Shown here piece after piece: positions 1-7,700 of a DNA stretch of 40,194 bases. The notes beneath the pieces were generated by a model. The model was given only the letters and a program-made list of their open reading frames with translations, had not been told where the DNA came from and did no database searches. Made by a program: the position numbers and the translations under genes. Numbering within the stretch: the stretch's first letter is position 1; every line of letters begins with the position of its first letter. The DNA lies in the NCBI GenBank assembly GCA_964449165.1, contig CAYVAT010000030.1, positions 1 to 40,194 of the forward strand, given 5' to 3'. The stretch is from CAYSCW01 sp964449165 (GTDB lineage Bacteria > Acidobacteriota > Aminicenantia > Aminicenantales > Aminicenantaceae).

Positions 1-70
1 CACGTAGCTCAGTTGGTAGAGCACGTCCTTGGTAAGGACGGGGTCACCAGTTCAAATCTGGTCGTGGGCT
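1..70 (+). tRNA. tRNA-Thr (GGT), 5' end cut by window
   Basis: The cloverleaf lacks about three bases at its 5' end because the window starts inside the acceptor stem. The anticodon stem-loop spans 24-40 with anticodon GGT at 31-33. The T arm is 46-62 (stem ACCAG/CTGGT around TTCAAAT), the 3' acceptor strand is 63-69 and the discriminator T is at 70. The next bases are TGG, so the 3' CCA is not encoded and must be added after transcription. A tRNA-Thr just before tuf is a common bacterial arrangement, so it is probably co-transcribed with tuf. Confidence 0.93.
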
Positions 71-121
71 TGGCTAACATAAAACTATGGAGAGCCTGTG
101 CTCAAGGCAGGCTCAAAAAAG

Positions 122-1343
122 AGGAGGTAAGAGCAATGGCGAGGGCAAAGTTTGAGCGGACCAAGCCGCATTTAAACATAGGGACGATAGGGCATGTAGA
201 TCACGGCAAGACGACATTGACATCGGCGATCACGAAGATATTGCACAGGAAGATAGGGGAGAAGGTAGAGTATATAGAGTTTGAAAAGATAGACAATGCG
301 CCGGAGGAGAAGGAGAGGGGATTAACGATCCAGATAGCGCACATAGAGTATGAGACGGAGAATCGGCATTATGCGCACATAGATTGTCCTGGGCATGCAG
401 ATTACATCAAGAACATGATAACAGGGGCAGCGCAGATGGATGGATCGATACTGGTGGTAGCGGCGGATGATGGGCCGATGCCGCAGACGCGGGAGCACAT
501 ATTGTTAGCGCGTCAGGTGAATGTTCCTGCGATAGTGGTATTCATGAACAAGGTAGATTTGGTGGATGATCCGGAGATACTGGATTTAGTGGAGTTAGAG
601 GTAAGGGAGTTATTGACGAAGTATGAGTTTCCTGGGGACAAGGTCCCGGTGGTGAGGGGTAGTGCGTTGAAGTCGTTGGAGTCGGATGGAGATCCTGAGG
701 CGGAGGTAAACAAGCCGGTACTGGAGTTATTGGAGGCGGTGGACAGTTACATACCGGAGCCGGTGAGGTTGGTGGAGCAGGCGTTTTTGATGCCGATAGA
801 GGACATATTTTCGATAAGCGGGCGAGGGACGGTGGTGACAGGGCGAGTAGAGCGAGGGAAGGTGAAGGTAGGAGAGGATGTAGAGATAGTAGGATTTGGG
901 GAGACGCGCAAGCGGGTAGTGACAGGGGTAGAGATGTTTCGCAAGACATTGGAAGAAGGGATAGCAGGGGACAATGTAGGAGTATTATTGAGGGGGACGG
1001 ACAAGGATGAGGTAGAGCGAGGGATGGTGTTGGCCAAGCCCGGGTCGATAACGCCGCATCATCATTTTAAGGCGGAGATATATGCGTTGAAGAAGGAGGA
1101 AGGAGGGCGGCACACGCCGTTTTTTACAGGGTACAGGCCGCAGTTTTATTTTCGGACGACGGATGTGACGGGGACGGTGAAGTTAGCGGGAGGAGTAGAG
1201 ATGGTGATGCCTGGGGACAATGTGAACTTAGAGATAGAGTTAATAACGGATGTAGCGATGGAGAAGGGATTACGGTTTGCGATTAGAGAGGGAGGACGCA
1301 CGGTAGGAGCGGGATCAGTAACAGAAATTTTGGAGTAGGCCCT
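122..1343 (+). repeat. 1222-bp identical repeat, tuf copy 1
   Basis: The segment from the tuf Shine-Dalgarno to five bases after the stop codon matches 16492-17713 with no difference that I could see in a line-by-line reading. Identity stops abruptly at both ends: G versus A before position 122, and C versus G after 1343. Such a pattern is expected when two tuf genes are kept the same by gene conversion. Confidence 0.93.
136..1338 (+). CDS. tuf: Elongation factor Tu (copy 1)
   Basis: EF-Tu is the GTPase that delivers aminoacyl-tRNA to the ribosomal A site. The 400-residue protein has G1 GHVDHGKT at 19-26, DCPGH at 83-87 (catalytic His87), NKVD at 138-141, and the usual beta-barrel domains 2 and 3. 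The ATG at 136 is chosen because a strong Shine-Dalgarno (AGGAGGT, 122-128) precedes it and MARAKFER is a normal EF-Tu N terminus; the frame is open upstream only through the tRNA. The protein and DNA are identical to copy 2 at 16506-17708. Codon use is odd for a highly expressed gene: 24 of 29 Ile codons are ATA, and four-fold boxes end almost only in G or A, unlike the neighbouring genes. Confidence 0.98.
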   Translation: MARAKFERTKPHLNIGTIGHVDHGKTTLTSAITKILHRKIGEKVEYIEFEKIDNAPEEKERGLTIQIAHIEYETENRHYAHIDCPGHADYIKNMITGAAQMDGSILVVAADDGPMPQTREHILLARQVNVPAIVVFMNKVDLVDDPEILDLVELEVRELLTKYEFPGDKVPVVRGSALKSLESDGDPEAEVNKPVLELLEAVDSYIPEPVRLVEQAFLMPIEDIFSISGRGTVVTGRVERGKVKVGEDVEIVGFGETRKRVVTGVEMFRKTLEEGIAGDNVGVLLRGTDKDEVERGMVLAKPGSITPHHHFKAEIYALKKEEGGRHTPFFTGYRPQFYFRTTDVTGTVKLAGGVEMVMPGDNVNLEIELITDVAMEKGLRFAIREGGRTVGAGSVTEILE

Positions 1344-1401
1344 CTTACCTGGGAAGGTAGTAATAAACATTATATAGACATTACGAATAGGAAAAAGGAA
1401 G

Positions 1402-1554
1402 ATGGTGAGAGAAATCGTTACTCTTCAATGCACACAATGCAAGAGAAGAAACTACACAACCACTCGGAACAGAAAGAAGCAGAGCGATAAGATTGAGTTG
1501 AAAAAATATTGCAAATTTTGCAGAAAACACACCGTCCACAAGGAAATAAAATAA
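1402..1554 (+). CDS. rpmG: 50S ribosomal protein L33 (zinc form)
   Basis: This is a 50-residue basic protein of the large subunit. Cysteines at 10, 13, 37 and 40 form two CxxC knuckles, marking the zinc-binding C+ type of L33. The ATG at 1402 follows an AGGA at 1389-1392. It lies between tuf and tRNA-Trp and ahead of secE-nusG, the classical position for rpmG. No zinc-free paralogue is in the window. Confidence 0.95.
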   Translation: MVREIVTLQCTQCKRRNYTTTRNRKKQSDKIELKKYCKFCRKHTVHKEIK

Positions 1555-1566
1555 ACGAAAGCGAGA

Positions 1567-1594
1567 TGGTCATGTGCTTTAAATATCATATATT
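1567..1594 (+). promoter_or_regulatory. Candidate sigma-70 promoter for tRNA-Trp/secE
   Basis: A TGGTCA (1567-1572; 4 of 6 to TTGACA) and a TATATT (1589-1594; 5 of 6 to TATAAT) are spaced by 16 bases. The start would fall near 1601, about 20 bases before tRNA-Trp. The match is moderate and read-through from tuf is equally possible. Confidence 0.35.
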
Positions 1595-1620
1595 GGTAGG
1601 CAAAGGAGAAGGAAAAGAGC

Positions 1621-1697
1621 AGGTGAGTAGCTCAACTGGCTAGAGCATCGGTCTCCAAAACCGAAGGTTGCGGGTTCGAGTCCTGCCTCACCTGCCA
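1621..1697 (+). tRNA. tRNA-Trp (CCA anticodon), 3' CCA encoded
   Basis: This is a full cloverleaf. The acceptor stem is AGGTGAG/CTCACCT (1621-1627 with 1687-1693), the anticodon stem TCGGT/ACCGA holds a loop with CCA at 1655-1657, and the T arm is GCGGG/CCTGC around TTCGAGT (1670-1686). The discriminator G is at 1694 and CCA is encoded at 1695-1697. Placement between rpmG and secE is the usual bacterial location. Confidence 0.96.
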
Positions 1698-1725
1698 TTG
1701 AATGCAGTGAATACAAGATTTTGAG

Positions 1726-1782
1726 AGTGAAACAGATGATGAGCGGAAGAGAAGGATAACTTCTTTCGGAATCACTTTCACT
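1726..1782 (+). promoter_or_regulatory. Candidate stem-loop in secE leader
   Basis: A 7-bp inverted repeat, AGTGAAA (1726-1732) with TTTCACT (1776-1782), encloses a second hairpin, AGAAG (1750-1754) with CTTCT (1760-1764), loop GATAA. It lies between tRNA-Trp and the secE Shine-Dalgarno. It could be a processing site or a leader structure. There is no T-tract, so it is not a classical terminator. It may also be chance. Confidence 0.25.
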
Positions 1783-1802
1783 TCTATAGCGAGGATAAAA
1801 AA

Positions 1803-2015
1803 ATGGCTCAGAAGACAAGATGGTACAAGCGCTTTATTCCTTTTCTCAAGGACGTAAGGGCTGAACTAAGGAAGGTGACCTGGCCTTCCCGGAATGAAGT
1901 TTACAGCACAACCATTGTGGTTATTCTGGCTACAATCTTTTTTGGCTTTTATCTCTTTTTTATGGATATTATTTTTTCTTGGCTCGTTGCACAGATAAAA
2001 TCTTTATTTGGATAG
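1803..2015 (+). CDS. secE: Preprotein translocase subunit SecE
   Basis: SecE is the small essential subunit that clamps SecY in the inner-membrane translocon. The 70-residue protein has a basic N-terminal amphipathic part with the hallmark VRAELRKVTWPSR (about 18-30), followed by one transmembrane helix (about 37-60). This is the short, single-helix form, unlike the three-helix enterobacterial form. GAGGA at 1791-1795 lies 7 bases before the ATG. nusG starts 5 bases after its stop. Its partner secY is at 26850. Confidence 0.96.
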   Translation: MAQKTRWYKRFIPFLKDVRAELRKVTWPSRNEVYSTTIVVILATIFFGFYLFFMDIIFSWLVAQIKSLFG

Positions 2016-2020
2016 GAAAA

Positions 2021-2551
2021 ATGGCGAAAAATTGGTACGTTGTTCATACATATTCAGGGTTTGAGAAATTTGTGGCCGAGACTATCCGGCAGAAAGCCGT
2101 TGAACTAAGCTTGGAAGACCAGATTGGAAAAATCATCATTCCTACAGAAGGAGTTGTGGAAATCAAGGGAGGCAGGAAAGTTGTTTCTACCAAGAGATCT
2201 TACCCTGGTTATATCTTAATCGAAATGGAAATGACGGATGAAAACTGGCATATGATACGGGAAATACCCAAGGTGACTGGATTCGTAGGTTCGGGAAGCA
2301 AGCCCACCCCGCTCAGCAAGGAAGAAGTAGGCCAGATCGTGGAGCATATGGAGACAACATCGGAAAAGCCCAAGCCCAAGCATACTTTTGAGAAAGGAGA
2401 AGCCGTCAGGATCATAGATGGACCTTTTTTCAACTTCAACGGAATCGTAGAAGAAGTTAACCACGAAAGGAATACATTGAAAGTTTTGGTGACTATTTTT
2501 GGGCGGTCTACTCCTGTGGAACTGGAATTTTTGCAGGTGGAAAAAATTTAG
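2021..2551 (+). CDS. nusG: Transcription termination/antitermination protein NusG
   Basis: NusG binds RNA polymerase, controls pausing, and links it to Rho or to ribosomal protein S10. The 176-residue protein has the NGN domain in its first ~115 residues (WYVVHTYSGFE near the N terminus, SYPGYILIEM) and a C-terminal KOW domain (KGEAVRIIDGPFFNFNG onward). An in-frame start at 1979 would overlap secE. The ATG at 2021 is preferred because it gives the normal NusG N terminus and length and follows a TAGGA. secE ends 5 bases upstream. Confidence 0.97.
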   Translation: MAKNWYVVHTYSGFEKFVAETIRQKAVELSLEDQIGKIIIPTEGVVEIKGGRKVVSTKRSYPGYILIEMEMTDENWHMIREIPKVTGFVGSGSKPTPLSKEEVGQIVEHMETTSEKPKPKHTFEKGEAVRIIDGPFFNFNGIVEEVNHERNTLKVLVTIFGRSTPVELEFLQVEKI

Positions 2552-2559
2552 GAGGAAAG

Positions 2560-2991
2560 ATGTCCAAAGAGGTTGTAGCAACAATCAGGCTTCAGATCGT
2601 AGCAGGCCAGGCTAGTCCTGCTCCACCGGTAGGGCCGGCTCTGGGACAGCATAATGTCAACATCATGGACTTCGTCCGTCAATTCAACGAAAAGACCAGC
2701 AAGATGGAAGCAGGAACCATCATTCCTGTCATCATCACTGTTTACAAGGACCGAAGTTATACGTTCATCATGAAATCTCCCCCTGTTTCTTATCTATTGA
2801 AGAAAGCCGCGGGAATTGCCAAAGGTTCAGGAGCCCCTAATAAAGAGAAGGTTGGCAGAGTAACGGTGAAGCAGATTGAGGAGATAGCTAAAGTCAAAAT
2901 GCCAGACTTGAATGCCTATAATCTGGAAGCAGCAAAGAGAATTATCGAAGGTACGGCAAAAAATATGGGATTGGAGATTGAGAGTGGCTAA
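2560..2991 (+). CDS. rplK: 50S ribosomal protein L11
   Basis: L11 forms the GTPase-associated centre with 23S rRNA and L10-L12. The 143-residue protein has the proline-rich signature ASPAPPVGPALGQHNVNIM near residues 19-37 and the C-terminal rRNA-binding domain with KMPDLNA. GGAGG at 2551-2555 sits just before the ATG. Its last 8 bases overlap the start of rplA, so the two are translationally coupled. Confidence 0.98.
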   Translation: MSKEVVATIRLQIVAGQASPAPPVGPALGQHNVNIMDFVRQFNEKTSKMEAGTIIPVIITVYKDRSYTFIMKSPPVSYLLKKAAGIAKGSGAPNKEKVGRVTVKQIEEIAKVKMPDLNAYNLEAAKRIIEGTAKNMGLEIESG

Positions 2992-3676
2992 AAGAGGGAA
3001 AAAATACATCAAAGTCCGGGATTCGAAGGAAAAGGAAGAGTATGCATTGGAGGAGGCTGTTGACTTCATCAAGAAGAATAGCTATGTCAAGTTTGATGAG
3101 TCTGTAGACCTGGCTATTCGTCTGGGAGTCAATCCCAAACATTCTGATCAGATGGTCAGAGGAAATGTTGTCCTTCCCCATGGGACAGGAAAGTCCAAGA
3201 AAGTTTGTGCTATTGCTTCCGGAGAGAAAATCAAGGAGGCTGAAGAAGCGGGCGCTGATTGTGTGGGAGGAGAAGAGTTGATCGAGAAGATATCCAAGGG
3301 ATGGACAGATTTCGATGTTGTTGTAACCACACCTGATATGATGAGGGCCGTGAGCAAGTTAGGCCGCATCCTCGGACCAAAAGGATTGATGCCCAATCCA
3401 AAATCAGGGACAGTCACGTTCGAGGTCAATAAAGCTGTCAATGAGATTAAATCCGGGAGAGTGGAATTCCGCGTAGACAAGACAGCTATTATTCATTCGA
3501 CTGTGGGAAAGGTTTCGTTTACAGACAAGAAGCTTATAGAAAATATCAAAGCTTTTATTAAGGCAGTACTTCAAGCAAAGCCACCTGCCGCAAAAGGTAA
3601 ATACATCAGAAATATCCATATCTCTTCCACCATGGGGCCTTCGCTGCTGATTTCCGAGGGATTCTTGGAAAAATAG
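2984..3676 (+). CDS. rplA: 50S ribosomal protein L1
   Basis: L1 builds the mobile L1 stalk that helps E-site tRNA leave, and in many bacteria it represses its own operon. The GTG at 2984 gives 230 residues, the usual length, starting xAKRGKKY; an ATG at 2912 in the same frame lies deep in rplK and would add 24 unlikely residues. Family segments GPKGLMPNPKSGTV and the C-terminal MGPSL are present. It overlaps rplK by 8 bases. Only 9 bases separate it from rplJ, leaving no room for a separate L10 leader. Confidence 0.96.
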   Translation: MAKRGKKYIKVRDSKEKEEYALEEAVDFIKKNSYVKFDESVDLAIRLGVNPKHSDQMVRGNVVLPHGTGKSKKVCAIASGEKIKEAEEAGADCVGGEELIEKISKGWTDFDVVVTTPDMMRAVSKLGRILGPKGLMPNPKSGTVTFEVNKAVNEIKSGRVEFRVDKTAIIHSTVGKVSFTDKKLIENIKAFIKAVLQAKPPAAKGKYIRNIHISSTMGPSLLISEGFLEK

Positions 3677-3685
3677 GAGAAGAAA

Positions 3686-4195
3686 GTGAATCGAGAGAAG
3701 AAAGAAAAGATCGTTCAGGAATTGAAAGAAAATTTCCGTAATTATCACACTTTCTATTTGGTTGACTTCATAAACATGCCTGTTTCTCAATTCATGGAGC
3801 TGCGAAAACATTTTAGAGAAAATTCTTTTTCTATCCGGGTAGTCAAGAATCGTCTGGCTCTCAGAGCCTTGAAAGAAGAATTTCCAGCAGAGTTGAAAGA
3901 CCTTTTTCAAGGGCCAACTGCGATAGGTTTTGCAGAGGAAAATCCGATTGGATTGGCTCGTATGATCAAGGATTTCTCTACTAAACATAAAGTTTTAACC
4001 GTGAAAGGCGGAATTCTAGAGGGTCAAATTTTTACAGGAGAGCAATTTGTGGAAATAGCCAGTATGAATTCCCGAGAGGAGTTGTTAGCCAAGATTGGCT
4101 ACATGATGGCCTTCCCCTTGGTAAAACTGGCAAGGACTTGGCAAGCCCCCTTGGATAGTCTGGGTCGGTTGTTGAGTCATTTAAAAAACAAATAA
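3686..4195 (+). CDS. rplJ: 50S ribosomal protein L10
   Basis: L10 anchors L7/L12 dimers to the ribosome stalk. The protein has 169 residues, starts with GTG, and is preceded by AGGAGA (3675-3680). The N-terminal rRNA-binding part (NREKKEKIVQELKE, then VVKNRLALRAL at about 52-62) is followed by a C-terminal helix that carries L12. Neighbours rplA (9 bases upstream) and rplL (18 bases downstream) confirm the assignment. Confidence 0.97.
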   Translation: MNREKKEKIVQELKENFRNYHTFYLVDFINMPVSQFMELRKHFRENSFSIRVVKNRLALRALKEEFPAELKDLFQGPTAIGFAEENPIGLARMIKDFSTKHKVLTVKGGILEGQIFTGEQFVEIASMNSREELLAKIGYMMAFPLVKLARTWQAPLDSLGRLLSHLKNK

Positions 4196-4213
4196 ATAGA
4201 GTTGGAGGTAAAC

Positions 4214-4660
4214 ATGGCCAAAGCACAGAAGAAAGAAGCGAGTGATTCAGCAAAAGGAAAAAAGGAGAAAGCGAAATTAACCAAAGAGGAATTCTTTGAG
4301 CACTTGGATAATCTGACGGTTTTGGAACTCTCAGATTATATCAAAGAGTTCGAAGAGAGGTACGGAATCAGCGCCGCTGCTGCAGCTGTTCCTGTGGCTG
4401 CTGCTGGGGTTACAGCGCCTCAGGCTGAAGCTCAGGCGGAAGAAGAGAAAACAGAATTCACGGTGGTCCTAAAAGGTGTAGGAGATAAGAAAATTAATGT
4501 TATCAAAACCGTGAGAGAGGTCACAGATCTAGGCTTGAAGGAAGCCAAAGATCTGGTAGACAATGCCCCCAAGCCGGTCAAGGAAGGAGTCTCTAAGGAA
4601 GAAGCAGAAGAAATCAAGAAGAAATTTGAAGAAGTGGGTGCTGAGGTCGAATTGCAGTAG
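4214..4660 (+). CDS. rplL: 50S ribosomal protein L7/L12 with Lys-rich N-terminal extension
   Basis: L7/L12 is the multi-copy stalk protein that recruits translation GTPases. The 148-residue protein begins with about 21 extra Lys-rich residues. The normal N-terminal dimerisation domain follows (LTKEEF to YGISAAA), then an Ala-rich hinge and the C-terminal factor-binding domain (EFTVVLKGVGDKKINVIK, then GLKEAKDLVD). The ATG at 4214 is fixed by GGAGGT at 4204-4209. There is no later start that would remove the extension, and a TTG at 4202 would overlap the Shine-Dalgarno. Family members usually have 120-130 residues. Confidence 0.95.
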   Translation: MAKAQKKEASDSAKGKKEKAKLTKEEFFEHLDNLTVLELSDYIKEFEERYGISAAAAAVPVAAAGVTAPQAEAQAEEEKTEFTVVLKGVGDKKINVIKTVREVTDLGLKEAKDLVDNAPKPVKEGVSKEEAEEIKKKFEEVGAEVELQ

Positions 4661-4722
4661 ACAGAAATTTTGGCCTCAGTTGCTCGAATTAAACATAAAA
4701 TCTCTTATGAGAGAGAAAAAGA

Positions 4723-7700
4723 ATGATTACAAAATCAGAAAACATTTACAGAGAAAGGGTTGATTTCTCTAAAATCAAAACAACCATTCCTATTCCAGAT
4801 TTGCTTGCCATCCAGAAACAGTCCTATGCTGAATTTTTCCAAATGGATTTACTTCCCGAGGAGAGAAAGGAAGTTGGCCTACAAGCTGCCTTTAGGGATA
4901 TTTTCCCCATTTCCGATTTCAAGGAAACCACTCAATTAGATTTTATCAGCTATTCAATAGGAAATTGGGAATGTAAATGTGGACGTTTGAAGGGGATCGA
5001 GAACGCTCGTTATCGCTGTAACAGTTGCGGAACTCTTCTGCCCGCAAAAATGGAACTGACAGAAAGAGAGATCTGTCCCTACTGTGGCTCTATGAAAAAG
5101 GTTGAGATTCCCCTTTGTGATTATTGCGGGGATAAGGTTTCCCTGAAGATGAAGTACAGTCCGCATGAATGTCTCCAGAAAGGCTACACTTATGCAGTCC
5201 CTTTAAGGTTGAAGGTGAGGTTAATTTCCTGGGAAAAAGATCCCACAACCAAGGCAAAGAGGTTGAAACACATCAAGGAGCAAGAAGTCTATTTCGGGGA
5301 TATTCCACTGATGACAGAGAAGGGGACTTTCATCTTCAACGGCATCGAGAGGGTAGTAGTCAGCCAGTTGCAACGCTCACCTGGAGTTTTTTTCAGAGAA
5401 GGCGATAGCAAAGGCTTTTATGTAGGAAAAATTATCCCTTATCGAGGTGCTTGGGTTGAGTTTGAGTACAATGGGAAAAGCATCTTGTATGTTCGTCTAG
5501 ACAGAAAGAAGAAATTCCTGGCAACCGTTTTTCTGAGGGCATTAGGATTCGGATCCAATGAAGAAATTATCAGACTTTTCTACAGGAGCTACAAGGTTAT
5601 TACAGATAAGGGAAATCTTTACTGGGAATTGACGGAAAGTCTCATCGGAAAAATTGTACCAAAGAACATCACCCATCCCAAGACTGGGAAGATTTTGGTA
5701 GAGGCTCGAAAAAAGATCAGCAAGGAAATATACGAGAAGCTTGAAAAGCTGAGCATAAAGAGAATTCCTCTGCGGGAAAAAGAGCTCAAAGGTGCTTTTT
5801 CGTTGAGTGAAATCAAAGGAGTGGTGGGAATTAATGAAGAAATTGACGATGAACGTCTGGAAAAGTTGATCAATCAGAAAGAGTCCTTCGAAGTCTTTTT
5901 CCCCGAAAGGGATGAATTCGGAGACATCGTCTCGAATACCTTATTAAAGGATGTTTGCAAGGATACAAACCAGGCTCTGGCCGAGATATACAGAAAGCTG
6001 AGACCCGGAGAGCCTCACACAATGGAAAGTGCCCACAATCTGTTCCACAACCTGTTCTTCAACCCTCAGAAATATAATTTTTCCCGAATAGGTCGGCTGA
6101 AGATGAATATCAAACTGGGCTTGGAAACTTCGCTAGAAGAAATCACACTGACGCCTCTTGACTTTGTTGAAGTGATCAAATATTTGCTTCGTCTCCGTCA
6201 GGGAGAAGGCATGGTTGACGATATCGATCATCTAGGAAATCGCCGGGTGCGTTCTGTAGGAGAATTGGTGGAGAATGCGTTCCGAATTGGATTGACCCGT
6301 ATGGAAAGGACCATAAAGGAAAAAATGACTGTGGCGACGGATTTAGCTTCTGCTATGCCTCAGGATTTGATCAATTCAAAACCCGTCATCGCTGCTTTGA
6401 AGGAATTTTTTGGAAGTTCTCAGCTGTCTCAGTTCATGGATGAAATCAATAGTTTGGCCGAAATCACTCACAAAAGACGTTTGAGTGCACTCGGTCCGGG
6501 GGGATTGAGCCGAGAAAGAGCTGGGTTCGAAGTGAGAGATATTCAGGCTTCTCACTACGGGAGGATCTGTCCTATCGAGACTCCTGAAGGGCCAAATATC
6601 GGATTGATATCTTCTCTTAGTTGTTATGCCCGAGTAAATGATTTTGGTTTCGTGGAAACACCTTATCGAAAAGTCAAGAACGGAAGAATCATTGACTTTG
6701 TGAAGATTCTTCATCCAGGAAGTAGTTCATTTGAGGTAGGCGAAATAGTTGAGATGGACAAACTGGAGCAAGAGGTCAAGAAAATTGGGAAGAAAAAGAA
6801 TCAACAGATGCCCGTGGTGGAACCTCATTGTTTTTACCTGACCGCCTGGTTAGAGGAAAAATACAATATCGCTCAAGCCAACGCTCCTGTAGATGAAAAA
6901 GGAAATTTTCTCAACGAGCTGGTCAGCGCAAGACAGGCAGGAGACTTCCGGCTTATCCCTAAGGACCAGATTGACTTTATCGATGTTTCTCCCAAACAAC
7001 TGGTTTCCCTCTCCGCATCTTTGATTCCTTTCCTCGAGCACGATGACGCCAACCGTGCCCTCATGGGATCCAATATGCAGCGGCAGGCTGTTCCTCTGCT
7101 CAGAACAGAGGCTCCTCTAGTGGGAACAGGGATGGAGCACCTCATAGCCAAGGGATCAGGGGATGTGCTCATCTGCAAGAGGTCAGGAGTTGTTGAGTTT
7201 GTGGATGCAGAAAGAATATTGGTCAGAGTCGACGAAAAGGAAGAGGCTAAGGAACATGAAGTGGGCACAGATCTCTACCTTCTGACTAAATTCTTGAGGA
7301 CTAACCAGAATACCTGCGTCAATCATAGGCCTATTGTCAGGAAGGGTGATAATGTGGTAAAGGGTCAAATCCTTGCCGACAGCTCCTGCACTGATAAGGG
7401 CGAGCTGTCCCTCGGAAGGAACATCCTCTGTGCCTTTATGCCCTGGAGAGGGTACAACTTCGAGGATGCCATAATCGTCAGCGAGAAATTGATCAAGGAT
7501 GACATCTTCACTTCTATCCACATTGTGGAGGAAACCATAGAAGCACGAGATACAAAATTGGGCCCTGAGGAAATCACCAGGGATATTCCCAACGTTCCCG
7601 AAAACCTTCTGCGCAACTTGGATGAGAATGGTATCGTCAGGATAGGCGCTTATGTGAAGTCAGGAGATATTCTGGTAGGGAAAGTGGCACCAAAGGGAGA

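Noticed and set aside
13..135. N-terminal extension of tuf to an ATG at 13
   Set aside because: It would run through the tRNA-Thr gene and past a strong Shine-Dalgarno; the normal EF-Tu N terminus begins at 136.
542..949. Long minus-strand frames inside tuf (and the same at 16912-17319)
   Set aside because: They are antisense shadows. The NNR codon bias of tuf removes stop codons on the other strand; the products are low-complexity Pro/Ser/Leu-rich and occur identically in both copies.
1346..1359. TACCT-GGGA-AGGTA hairpin after tuf copy 1
   Set aside because: The stem is short and not followed by a T-run, so it is not supported as a terminator.
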